A DNA stretch of 64,000 nucleotides from Streptomyces liliiviolaceus. Lineage in GTDB: Bacteria; Actinomycetota; Actinomycetes; Streptomycetales; Streptomycetaceae. The stretch lies in NCBI RefSeq assembly GCF_018070025.1, contig NZ_JAGPYQ010000001.1, positions 6,882,001 through 6,946,000 on the forward strand, written 5' to 3'. Shown piece after piece: positions 33,142 through 41,149 of this stretch (positions are counted from its first letter, which is position 1; each line of letters begins with the position of its first letter). The translations under genes and the position numbers were made by a program. The notes beneath the pieces are model-generated. The model ran no database searches and had not been told where the DNA came from. It saw only the letters and a program-made list of their open reading frames with translations.

Positions 33142-34008
33142 GTGTACGACCCCTCGCAGCTGCGTACCTTCCTCGCCGTGGCCCAAACGCTGAGCTTCAC
33201 GCAGGCGGCCCGGCGGCTCGGGCTGCGCCAGTCCACGGTCAGCCAGCATGTGCGCCGCCTGGAGGGCACCGCCGGGCGGCAGCTGTTCACCCGGGACACC
33301 CATTCCGTGGAGCTGACGGAGGACGGCGAGGCGATGCTCGGGTTCGCGCGCCGGATCCTGGAGGCGCACGAGCAGGCGGCGGCGTTCTTCGGCGGCACGC
33401 GGCTGCGCGGGCGGCTGCGGTTCGGCGCCTCGGAGGACTTCGTCCTGACCCGGCTGACCGAGATCCTGGAAGGGTTCCGCCATGACCATCCCGAGGTCGA
33501 CCTGGAGCTGACGGTGGAGCTCTCGGGCACGCTGCACGAGCAGCTGGCCGACGGGCGGCTCGACCTGGTGCTGGCCAAGCGGCGCCCCGAGGACCCGCGC
33601 GGCGAGCTGGTCTGGCACGACCGCATGGTCTGGATCGGCGGGGAGCGGCTGCGGCTGGATCCCGACCGTCCGGTCCCGCTGATCGTGTACCCACCGCCGG
33701 GGATCAGCCGGGCGCTGGCCCTGGAGGCGCTGGAGCGCCAGGGCCGGTCCTGGCGCGTCGCGTGCACGAGCGGGAGCCTGAACGGCCTCATCGCGGCGGC
33801 GCGCGCGGGTCTCGGCGTGATGGCCCACACGCGCGGTCTGATCCCGCCGGGTCTGGTGCGCGTGCCCGACCGCGCGGGTCTGCCGGAACTCGGCGAGGTG
33901 GATTTCGTCCTGCTGCACGGCAGACGCCACACGGCGTCCCGCGGCGCGGCGGACGCCCTGGCGTCCGCGATCCTGACCTCCCCGGACCGCCTCCACCGGG
34001 CCCCGTAA
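33142..34008 (+). CDS. LysR family transcriptional regulator
   Basis: 288 residues from GTG at 33142. The LysR winged helix is at the N-terminus (LRTFLAVAQTLSFTQAARRLGLRQSTVSQHVRRLE), followed by a substrate-binding domain. It is divergent from the SBF-like transporter and probably controls it, responding to the transported compound. Its TAA stop (34006-34008) is part of a GTAAGGGGCGCGG repeat edge. Confidence 0.94.
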   Translation: MYDPSQLRTFLAVAQTLSFTQAARRLGLRQSTVSQHVRRLEGTAGRQLFTRDTHSVELTEDGEAMLGFARRILEAHEQAAAFFGGTRLRGRLRFGASEDFVLTRLTEILEGFRHDHPEVDLELTVELSGTLHEQLADGRLDLVLAKRRPEDPRGELVWHDRMVWIGGERLRLDPDRPVPLIVYPPPGISRALALEALERQGRSWRVACTSGSLNGLIAAARAGLGVMAHTRGLIPPGLVRVPDRAGLPELGEVDFVLLHGRRHTASRGAADALASAILTSPDRLHRAP

Positions 34009-34593
34009 GGGGCGCGGTGAAGCACGCGGGCGGCCCCCGCCCCAAAGGGGCGCGGGGAACGGCGCGGCCCGCCCCCACCGAACCCGCAGCCGACATCGAC
34101 GCACGCCCCCACCCCCCTTAGGGGCGCGGGGAACTGCGCGGCCAACCCCCACCGAACCCGCAGCTCAATCCGGCCACCGCCGGGCCCCGTAAGGGTTCGG
34201 ACACGTCTGCGGGCCGGTGGGGGCTCGTCGCGCAGTTCCCCGCGCCCCTAAGGGGCGACTGGCGTCCGGAGGGAATCTGCGGGTCCGGTGGGGGCCGGCC
34301 GCGCCGTTCCCCGCGCCCCTTACGGGGCGGGGGTCGCCCGCGTGCCTCCCCACGCCCTGCAAGGCGCCACGCGCGCCCACCCCCCGGTAAGCGCCCCGTA
34401 CAGATTCCGTGGAGATTACGGAACCGAAACTTACGGAAGAGTAAGGATTCTGTCCCGGCCTCCCCCCTTGTGGCCGGATTTCAGGGGTTGACCAGCATGT
34501 ACGTCACCCCCCACCCCCCTCCGCCACCCCTCCCGCGGCAGCGTTACGTGGGGTAGCTTTCACGGCCTGCGGAGCACCTTCAAGGAGCGGGGA
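34009..34593. repeat. 585-base gap with a cluster of dispersed repeats and the acyl-CoA synthetase promoter
   Basis: No gene. Four full copies of the dispersed core lie at 34046-34066 (reverse), 34120-34140 (reverse), 34229-34249 (forward) and 34300-34320 (forward), with partial copies at 34009 and 34185. The two reverse copies face the two forward ones, so the region can fold into a large stem. Right of 34400 the composition becomes AT-richer and holds the promoter region of the synthetase gene. Confidence 0.85.
34405..34438. promoter_or_regulatory. Inverted repeat TTCCGT-N7-ACGGAA plus a third half-site
   Basis: TTCCGT at 34405-34410, ACGGAA at 34418-34423 and ACGGAA again at 34433-34438. 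TTACGGAA occurs twice, 15 bases apart. The element lies about 155 bases before the acyl-CoA synthetase start. Likely operator of a fatty-acid-responsive regulator; the protein is not known. Confidence 0.4.
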
Positions 34594-36420
34594 TTGAGCG
34601 AGTTCACCAACCCTCCCCTGGCGTCGGCACCGCCGGTGGGCGGCCTGGCCGATGCCGTGTTCGAGTATGCCCAGGAGGACCCCCTCTACATCGCGCTCGG
34701 CCGCAAGGACGAGCAGGGCAGATGGCGGGACGTCACGTCCGCCGAGTTCCGTGACGAGGTCCTGGCGCTCGCCAAGGGCCTCCTGGCCCACGGCATCCGC
34801 TTCGGCGACCGCGTCGCGATCATGTCCCGTACGCGCTACGAGTGGACCCTCTTCGACTACGCGCTGTGGTCGATCGGCGCGCAGGTCGTCCCGATCTATC
34901 CCACCTCGTCGGCCGAGCAGGTCTTCTGGATGCTGCACGACGCCCAGGTGTCGGCGGCCATGGTGGAGCACGAGGACCACGCGATGACGATCGCCACAGT
35001 CATCGACCGCCTGCCGACCCTGCACAAACTGTGGCAGCTCGACGCGGGCGCGGTGCAGGAGCTGTACGAGGCCGGCGGCCACATCGACGACGAGGTGGTG
35101 CACCGGCACCGCCGCGCGGTCACCCCGGAGTCGACGGCGACGATCATCTACACGTCCGGCACCACCGGCCGCCCCAAGGGCTGCGTCCTGTCCCACGCCA
35201 ACTTCATGTTCGAGACGGACACGGCGATCGGACGCTGGGAGCCGCTCTTCCATTCCAAGCGCGGCGACGAGGCGGCCACCCTGCTGTTCCTGCCGCTCGC
35301 GCACGTCTTCGGGCGGATGGTCCAGGTCGCCGCGGTCCGGGGGAAGGTCAAGTTCGGCCATCAGCCGCAGCTGAACGCGGCGGCCCTGCTGCCGGATCTC
35401 GCCGCGTTCCAGCCGACGTTCTTCCTCGCGGTGCCGTACATCTTCGAGAAGGTCTTCAACGCGGCCCGCCGCAAGGCCGAGAAGGAGGGCAAGGGCGGCC
35501 CGTTCGAGAAGGCGGTCGAGGTCGCGGTGCGCTACGCGGACGCGGTCGAGGCGAAGGCCTGGGACATCGGCCCCGGCCCGTCGACGGCCCTGCGCATGCA
35601 GCACCAGCTCTTCGACAAACTCGTCTACTCCAAGATCCGTAACGCGATGGGCGGACGCGTGCGGCACGCGATGTCCGGGGGCTCCGCGATGGACCGCCGC
35701 CTCGGCCTGTTCTTCGCGGGCGCCGGCGTGCAGATCTACGAGGGGTACGGGCTCACCGAGTCCACGGCCGCGGCGACCGCCAACCCGCCCGAGCGCACCC
35801 GGTACGGGACCGTCGGCCAGCCCATCCCCGGCACGACCGTGCACATCGCGGACGACGGCGAGATCTGGCTGCACGGCGACAACGTCTTCCAGGGCTACCT
35901 CAACGACCCGAAGGCCACCGACGCGGCCCTGCACGACGGCTGGCTGGCCACCGGTGACATCGGCGCGCTCGACGAGGACGGCTACCTGACCATCACCGGG
36001 CGCAAGAAGGAGATCCTGGTGACCTCCGGCGGCAAGAGCGTGTCGCCGGGCGTCCTGGAGGAGCGGGTGCGCGACCATCCGCTGGTCGCGCAGTGCATCG
36101 TCGTCGGCAACGACCGGCCGTACATCGCGGCGCTGGTCACGCTCGACGGGGAGGCCGTCGACCACTGGCTGCAGATGCGGGGCAAGTCCCCCCTCACCCC
36201 GGCCCAGTTGGTGCGGGACCCCGACCTGGAGACCGAGGTGCGGCGGGCCGTGGTCGCCGCGAACACCCTGGTCTCCCAGGCCGAGTCGATCCGTACGTTC
36301 CGGATACTGGCCCACCAGTTCACCGAGGAACACGGTCTGCTGACCCCGTCCCTGAAACTGAAGCGCAAGGCGATCGAGAACGCGTACGCGACAGAGGTGG
36401 AGGCCCTGTACCGCGCGTAG
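34594..36420 (+). CDS. Long-chain acyl-CoA synthetase (FadD15-like AMP-forming ligase)
   Basis: 608 residues from TTG at 34594, with AAGGAG 6 bases upstream. The AMP-binding motif is IIYTSGTTGRPKGCVLSH. Further blocks are LPLAHVFGRMVQ, YEGYGLTESTAA, GWLATGDIGALDEDGYLTITGRKKEILVTSGGK (split by family positions) and a C-terminal lysine region (LKLKRKAIENAYA). It activates long-chain fatty acids to acyl-CoA via acyl-AMP for degradation or lipid synthesis. Length and layout match mycobacterial FadD15. It stands alone with its own promoter. Confidence 0.95.
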   Translation: MSEFTNPPLASAPPVGGLADAVFEYAQEDPLYIALGRKDEQGRWRDVTSAEFRDEVLALAKGLLAHGIRFGDRVAIMSRTRYEWTLFDYALWSIGAQVVPIYPTSSAEQVFWMLHDAQVSAAMVEHEDHAMTIATVIDRLPTLHKLWQLDAGAVQELYEAGGHIDDEVVHRHRRAVTPESTATIIYTSGTTGRPKGCVLSHANFMFETDTAIGRWEPLFHSKRGDEAATLLFLPLAHVFGRMVQVAAVRGKVKFGHQPQLNAAALLPDLAAFQPTFFLAVPYIFEKVFNAARRKAEKEGKGGPFEKAVEVAVRYADAVEAKAWDIGPGPSTALRMQHQLFDKLVYSKIRNAMGGRVRHAMSGGSAMDRRLGLFFAGAGVQIYEGYGLTESTAAATANPPERTRYGTVGQPIPGTTVHIADDGEIWLHGDNVFQGYLNDPKATDAALHDGWLATGDIGALDEDGYLTITGRKKEILVTSGGKSVSPGVLEERVRDHPLVAQCIVVGNDRPYIAALVTLDGEAVDHWLQMRGKSPLTPAQLVRDPDLETEVRRAVVAANTLVSQAESIRTFRILAHQFTEEHGLLTPSLKLKRKAIENAYATEVEALYRA

Positions 36421-36431
36421 CGCCACCCCGG

Positions 36432-39281
36432 TCAGTCGCGCTCCGGGAGCGCGGAGTCGGCCGGATCCTTGTCCAGATGGTCCAGGAGTCTGGCCCGCAG
36501 CGGTTCGGCGTCGTGATGGCCGAGCTCCTCGAAGAGTTCCAGGGACCGGCTCCAGTTGGTGCGGGCGGCGTCACGGTTCCGGGCGGCGTGGTGGGTGTCA
36601 CCGAGGTGGGCGAGGATGTCCGCCTCGTAGTAGCGGTCCCCCAACTCGTGGAAGAGCACCGCGGCCTGGTGATAGCAGGCGGCGGCCTCGTCGTACTGGC
36701 CCAGATGGTGATGGGCGTAGCCGAGGGTGTCCCAGGTGTGGGCCTCGCCGTAGATGTGGCCGGTTCCCTCCCCCAGGGCGAGCGCCTGCCTGCCGTGGGC
36801 GATGGCCTCCTCGTAGCGGCCGAGACCGGCCTGGCCCCAGCCGACGTTGTTCAGGGCCACGGCCTGCCAGGCGAGGTCGCCCGCGGCACCGAACAGTTTC
36901 ACCGCCTGCCGCGAGTGGTCCAGCGCCTCGGTGTGCAGCCCCCGCCGGGTCGCGACCCGGCCGAGCGCGAGCCGGGTGTGCGCCTCGCCCCCGAGGTCGC
37001 CCAGATCCCGGTACAGCTGCACGGCGTGTTCGAGGTGCACCCGGGCCTCGGCCTGCCGGCCCAGCGACGAGGCGGCGTTGCCGAGGTTGCGCCGGGCGCA
37101 CGCCAGCGCCGCCGGGTCGGCCAGCCGACGGGCCGCGTACAGCGCCGTCGTATGGGTGGTGGTCCACTCCGACCACAGCACCCTGCGCTGGTGGAAGGTG
37201 GCCAGCGCCGCCGCCAGTTGCCAGACGTGCGCGTCGAAGCCGACCGCGAGGGCCAGGTGAACGGCGGCGAGCAGAACGGGGTGTTCGGCGGTGAACCAGG
37301 CCATGGCGGCCGCACGGTCGGCCAGTCGCTCGGGAGTGACCCGCGGCTGGGCCGGGGAGGGAAGGATCCGGTCGGCCGGCGGTCCGAGCAGGCGTTGTGC
37401 CTCCAGCGCGGTGTGCAGGTAGTGGTCGAGCATCCGGTGCGTCGCGTGACGGCGGTCCTCGTCCTCGGCATGCGCCAGTTCCCCGGCGTAGGCGCGGAGC
37501 AGATCGTGGAAGGAGTACCGGCCCGGAACGGTTTCGGCGAGCAGATGGGTTCGCGTCAGTTCGGCCAGCAGCGCCCTGGCCCGCGCGGGTGTCTCACCGG
37601 CCAGGCTCGCCGCGGCCGGCGCCGTCACATCGGGCCCGGGATGCAGCCCGAGCAGCCGGAAGAGCCGGGCGGCGGCCGGGCCGAGAGCGTCGTAGGACCG
37701 GGAGAAGACGGTCCGTACCCGGCTGGCCGGGTCACCTCCGTCGAGTGCGTCCAGGCGGCCGGTGGCATCTCCCAGTTCACCGGCGAGCGCGGCGAGCGGA
37801 AGGTTCGGCTGGGCGGCGGCACGGGCGGCCACGACCGCCAGCGCCAGCGGCAGGCCCGCGCACCGGGACGCGATGTCGGCGACGGCGGCGGGCTCCGTCG
37901 CCGTGCGGGAGACACCGAGCCGGTCGATCAGCAGGGACCTGGCCTCGGCGGGGGTGAGCACGTCGAGGGTGAGCAGATGGGCGCTCTCGGCGGCGGCCAG
38001 GCTGGTGAGCCGGTTGCGGCTGGTGATCAGCGCGAGGCAGCCGGGCGCGCCGGGAAGCAACGGCCGTACCTGTTCGGCGTCCCGGGCGTTGTCCAGCACC
38101 ACCAGCACCCGCCGGTCGGCCAGCAGACTCCGGTAGAGGGCCGCCTGTGCTTCCAGACCCACGGGGATCCTGGTCGGCGCCACGTCGAAGGCGTCCAGGA
38201 ATCCGCGCAGCACCTCTGCCGGGTCCCGTAGCGAGCCACTCGGATCGAAGCCCCGCAGGTTCACATACAGCTGTCCGTCGGGAAAATGCCCGCGTACCCG
38301 GTGCCCCCAGTGCACGGCCAGCGTGGTCTTGCCCACCCCGGCCGTGCCCGACACCGCCGAGATCACCACAGGGGCCGACACTCGCTCCGGGCCGAGGAAC
38401 GTGTCCAGGCGCGACAGTTCCTCCCGTCGGCCGGTGAAGCCGCGTGTCCCGACGGGGAGTTGCGCGGGTACCACGCCTCGCCGTGGACCGGTGGGGGGCG
38501 ACGGGGCCGGTTTCACCGGCGGCGAGGGGTCCAGTGCCTGGCCCCGGAGGATGAGCTGGTGCACGTCCTGCAGCGCGGCTCCGGGATCCGTCCCCAGTTC
38601 CTCCGACAGCCGCCGCCGCACGGAGGCGTAGCACTTCAGTGCCTCGGCGCCCCGCCCGGCAGCGTGCAACGCCCGCATCAACGCCTCGGCCAGCGGCTCC
38701 ACCAGGGGCTGCTCGCCGAGGAGCGTGGAGAGCGGGCCGATCGCGGCGGCCGGTTCGCCCAGACGCGCCTGGACCCGAGCCCATTCGACGGTCGCGTCCA
38801 CCTGCTCCCGGCGCCACGCCTCCCGCGTCCGCTCCGCCCACGGGCCGCCCAGTCCGCCGAGCGGCTCACCGAGCCACAGAGCGCGGGCCTCGCTCAGCAG
38901 CGACGCCTTCGAGGCGTCCGGCAGCCGGGCCGCCCGCGCCCGGTGCACCAGGTGCCGGAAGCGGTGCACGTCGACCTGCTCCCGGTCCGCCTCCAGAAGG
39001 TATCCGCCGGACCGGCGCAGCAACCGCAGCCGCTCACCCGGGACGTCGGCGGTCCGCTCGCAGATCTGACGCAGCCGGGCGATGTGCGAGTAGAGCGAGC
39101 GCCGGGCCCCTTCCGGCGGGCCCGTTCCCCAGACCCGCTTGATCACGACGTCGGCCGACACGGGCCGCCCGGTGTCCACCGCCAGTGCCGCGAACACAGC
39201 GCGCCGTTGCGGGGGACCCACGTCGATCGTCCGCCCCGGCAGGGCCAGTTCGACGGATCCGAGTAATCGCACCTGAAGCAT
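36432..39281 (-). CDS. AfsR/SARP-family regulator with NB-ARC and TPR domains
   Basis: 949 residues with start at ATG 39281 (MLQVRLLGSVEL), the usual SARP start; the open frame extends 34 codons further. The OmpR-like winged helix (about 15-90) and BTAD domain (about 95-240) are followed by an NB-ARC ATPase with Walker A SGTAGVGKTTLAVHW and Walker B VLVVLDNARD. About 7-8 TPR repeats fill the C-terminal third (ALNNVGWGQAGLGRYEEAI, TLGYAHHHLGQYDEAAACY). It is a large transcriptional activator of the kind that controls antibiotic pathways, but no biosynthetic cluster lies nearby. Convergent with the acyl-CoA synthetase gene, 11 bases apart. Confidence 0.93.
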   Translation of the reverse strand: MLQVRLLGSVELALPGRTIDVGPPQRRAVFAALAVDTGRPVSADVVIKRVWGTGPPEGARRSLYSHIARLRQICERTADVPGERLRLLRRSGGYLLEADREQVDVHRFRHLVHRARAARLPDASKASLLSEARALWLGEPLGGLGGPWAERTREAWRREQVDATVEWARVQARLGEPAAAIGPLSTLLGEQPLVEPLAEALMRALHAAGRGAEALKCYASVRRRLSEELGTDPGAALQDVHQLILRGQALDPSPPVKPAPSPPTGPRRGVVPAQLPVGTRGFTGRREELSRLDTFLGPERVSAPVVISAVSGTAGVGKTTLAVHWGHRVRGHFPDGQLYVNLRGFDPSGSLRDPAEVLRGFLDAFDVAPTRIPVGLEAQAALYRSLLADRRVLVVLDNARDAEQVRPLLPGAPGCLALITSRNRLTSLAAAESAHLLTLDVLTPAEARSLLIDRLGVSRTATEPAAVADIASRCAGLPLALAVVAARAAAQPNLPLAALAGELGDATGRLDALDGGDPASRVRTVFSRSYDALGPAAARLFRLLGLHPGPDVTAPAAASLAGETPARARALLAELTRTHLLAETVPGRYSFHDLLRAYAGELAHAEDEDRRHATHRMLDHYLHTALEAQRLLGPPADRILPSPAQPRVTPERLADRAAAMAWFTAEHPVLLAAVHLALAVGFDAHVWQLAAALATFHQRRVLWSEWTTTHTTALYAARRLADPAALACARRNLGNAASSLGRQAEARVHLEHAVQLYRDLGDLGGEAHTRLALGRVATRRGLHTEALDHSRQAVKLFGAAGDLAWQAVALNNVGWGQAGLGRYEEAIAHGRQALALGEGTGHIYGEAHTWDTLGYAHHHLGQYDEAAACYHQAAVLFHELGDRYYEADILAHLGDTHHAARNRDAARTNWSRSLELFEELGHHDAEPLRARLLDHLDKDPADSALPERD

Positions 39282-39457
39282 ATGGGCCCCCCGCCCCCGG
39301 GATGCTCCGCGTCGCGGAAGCCTGCCCTCGCCCTGCGGCGGGCGGCAGCCGCATCGACGAGGCCGACAACCTATCGACAACATTCTGGCCCAGGCAGGGC
39401 TCCCACCATGGCAGTGCAGGGCGAAGGACGGTCAGGGGGCACGTCGCACGGGGGCGT

Positions 39458-39484
39458 GGGGACACAGGGGACACGGGGGACACA
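39458..39484 (+). repeat. Three 9-base tandem repeats GGGGACACR before the IclR gene
   Basis: GGGGACACA, GGGGACACG and GGGGACACA, then a degenerate copy (GGGGGGACC) that also serves as ribosome-binding site directly before the ATG at 39494. Unit number changes could alter translation. Confidence 0.7.
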
Positions 39485-39493
39485 GGGGGGACC

Positions 39494-40357
39494 ATGCGGG
39501 AGAACGGCGGATCCATCCGGGCGGGCACCGACGACGAGCCCGGCGTGAACGGGAACACCGGCCGGCGGCCTCGGAGGGCCGACCCGCCGGAGTCCGGCCG
39601 ACACCGGCCCCGGAGGGCGGACCGACCGGTTCCGGAACGCACCGGGACCCGTACCGCGGGACGGAGCGTGCTGGAGGGTGCGTTCGAGTTGCTGACCGCG
39701 ATGGAACGCACCCGGGGAGCGGGGCTGACCCGGCTGTCCTCGGAGAGCGGGCTGCCGAAGGCCACGGCGCACCGGTTGCTGGAACAGCTGATCGGCCTGG
39801 GCGCGGTGGAGCGGTCCGCGGACGGGTACCGGATCGGCTCGCGGATGTTCCAGCTCGGGAACCGGTGGCAGCCGCACCCGGGACTGCGTGCCACCGCGGC
39901 CGAGCCCGCCCGCCGGCTGGCCGCGGTCACCGGCGCGGCCGTGGGCATCGCGGTGCTGCGCCACGACCAGACCCTCGTCCTGGACTGGGCGTCCGGGGAG
40001 ACCGGGGCGTACACGGCCTTGCGGAGCCGGTCGGCCTGGCCGTGGTACACCGCCGCCGGCAAGGTGCTCGCCGCGTCGCCGGAGTACCGCTTCCCGCCCA
40101 GCTCCGTGCCCGCGTCATGGCCGCGGGAGGGGCGGGCGATCCGGGAGAGCGGTGTCGCGGTCGACCAGGGGATCCTGACGCCCGGAGTGTGCTCCGTCGC
40201 GGCGTCGCTGTACGACGCGAGCGGTACGCCGGTGGCCGCGCTGTTCGCCGCGACCGCCCCCGCGCACCGGCCGGAGCGGCTCGCCGATGCCGTACGACGG
40301 ACCAGCACGGCGATCAGCGCGCGCCTCGGCCGTGGCCGTCTCCGGCCGGCCGGCTGA
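39494..40357 (+). CDS. IclR family transcriptional regulator
   Basis: 287 residues with start at ATG 39494; the open frame reaches back into the divergent SARP gene. A disordered Arg/Pro-rich leader (about 1-50) precedes the IclR winged helix (SVLEGAFELLTAMERTRGAG, LSSESGLPKATAHRLLEQL). An effector-binding domain follows with GLRATAAEPARRLA and GVAVDQGILTPGVCSVAA. IclR proteins usually respond to aromatic or small organic acids. It converges on the LysE exporter gene, so its target is not clear from position. Confidence 0.9.
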   Translation: MRENGGSIRAGTDDEPGVNGNTGRRPRRADPPESGRHRPRRADRPVPERTGTRTAGRSVLEGAFELLTAMERTRGAGLTRLSSESGLPKATAHRLLEQLIGLGAVERSADGYRIGSRMFQLGNRWQPHPGLRATAAEPARRLAAVTGAAVGIAVLRHDQTLVLDWASGETGAYTALRSRSAWPWYTAAGKVLAASPEYRFPPSSVPASWPREGRAIRESGVAVDQGILTPGVCSVAASLYDASGTPVAALFAATAPAHRPERLADAVRRTSTAISARLGRGRLRPAG

Positions 40358-40375
40358 TCGCCGGACCGGCCGGAG
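40340..40375. terminator. Bidirectional terminator between IclR and LysE genes
   Basis: CTCCGGCCGG (40340-40349) and CCGGCCGGAG (40366-40375) form a perfect 10-base stem with a 16-base loop. It covers the IclR stop codon and lies 28 bases beyond the LysE stop, so it can serve both convergent genes. Confidence 0.6.
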
Positions 40376-40402
40376 GGGGCCACGCCCCGACAGCGAGGCC
40401 GC

Positions 40403-41047
40403 TCAGGCCGGGGGCTCCGGCTGCGACTGGTCCATCACCAGCAGCAGGGCGAGCACCCCGAGTGCGGATCCCGTGGCGTACCGCTGTACCCGCAGCCAGA
40501 CGGGCCGTGCGACGAGGAACTCCGACAGAGCCCCCGCGGCCATGATGATGACCAGGTTCGCGGCCACGCTGACGACGATCTGGATGCCGCCGAAGGCGAA
40601 ACCCTGGAGCAGGACGTCGCCCGCCCGGGGATCGACGAACTGCGGGATCAGCGAGAGGTACAACAGGGCGATCTTGGGGTTGAGGAGGTTCGTGACCAGC
40701 CCCATGACGAACAGCCGCCGGGTCGAGACGTCCGCCGTCTCGCGCGGCGCGAAGACGGATGCCCCGTCCGACCTGAACGCCTGCCAGGCCAGCCACCCCA
40801 GATAGACGGCGCCCGCGATCTTGAAGGACGTGTACATCACGGGGACGGTCCGCAGCACGGTCAGCAGACCGAGGTTCGTCACCACCACGAAGACCAGGGC
40901 ACCTGCGGCGACCCCGCCCAGCGACACCACTCCGGCGCGGCGCCCCTGGGCGATGCTCCGCGACACCATGTACATCATGTTCGGTCCGGGAGTCGCCACG
41001 AGGCCCAGGGAAATCACCGCCACGCTGATCCCGTCGCCCACGTTCAC
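40403..41047 (-). CDS. LysE/RhtB family exporter
   Basis: 214 residues from GTG at 41047. Six membrane segments are seen, with the LysE motif near the N-terminus (LGLVATPGPNMMYMVSRSIAQGRRAG) and the NLLNPKIALLYLSLIPQFV block. The family exports amino acids, homoserine lactones and similar small compounds. It is encoded 103 bases downstream of the radical SAM gene on the same strand, suggesting it exports that enzyme's product or protects against it. Confidence 0.93.
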   Translation of the reverse strand: MNVGDGISVAVISLGLVATPGPNMMYMVSRSIAQGRRAGVVSLGGVAAGALVFVVVTNLGLLTVLRTVPVMYTSFKIAGAVYLGWLAWQAFRSDGASVFAPRETADVSTRRLFVMGLVTNLLNPKIALLYLSLIPQFVDPRAGDVLLQGFAFGGIQIVVSVAANLVIIMAAGALSEFLVARPVWLRVQRYATGSALGVLALLLVMDQSQPEPPA

Positions 41048-41149
41048 CGCGGATGCTCCCCGGCAGGTGACGTCCTCTTCTTCCTTTTGTTCTCTTCCAT
41101 CGATCCCCCGTGTTTCTCCGCTTTCCGCTTTCCGCGCTCCGTGTCCGGG

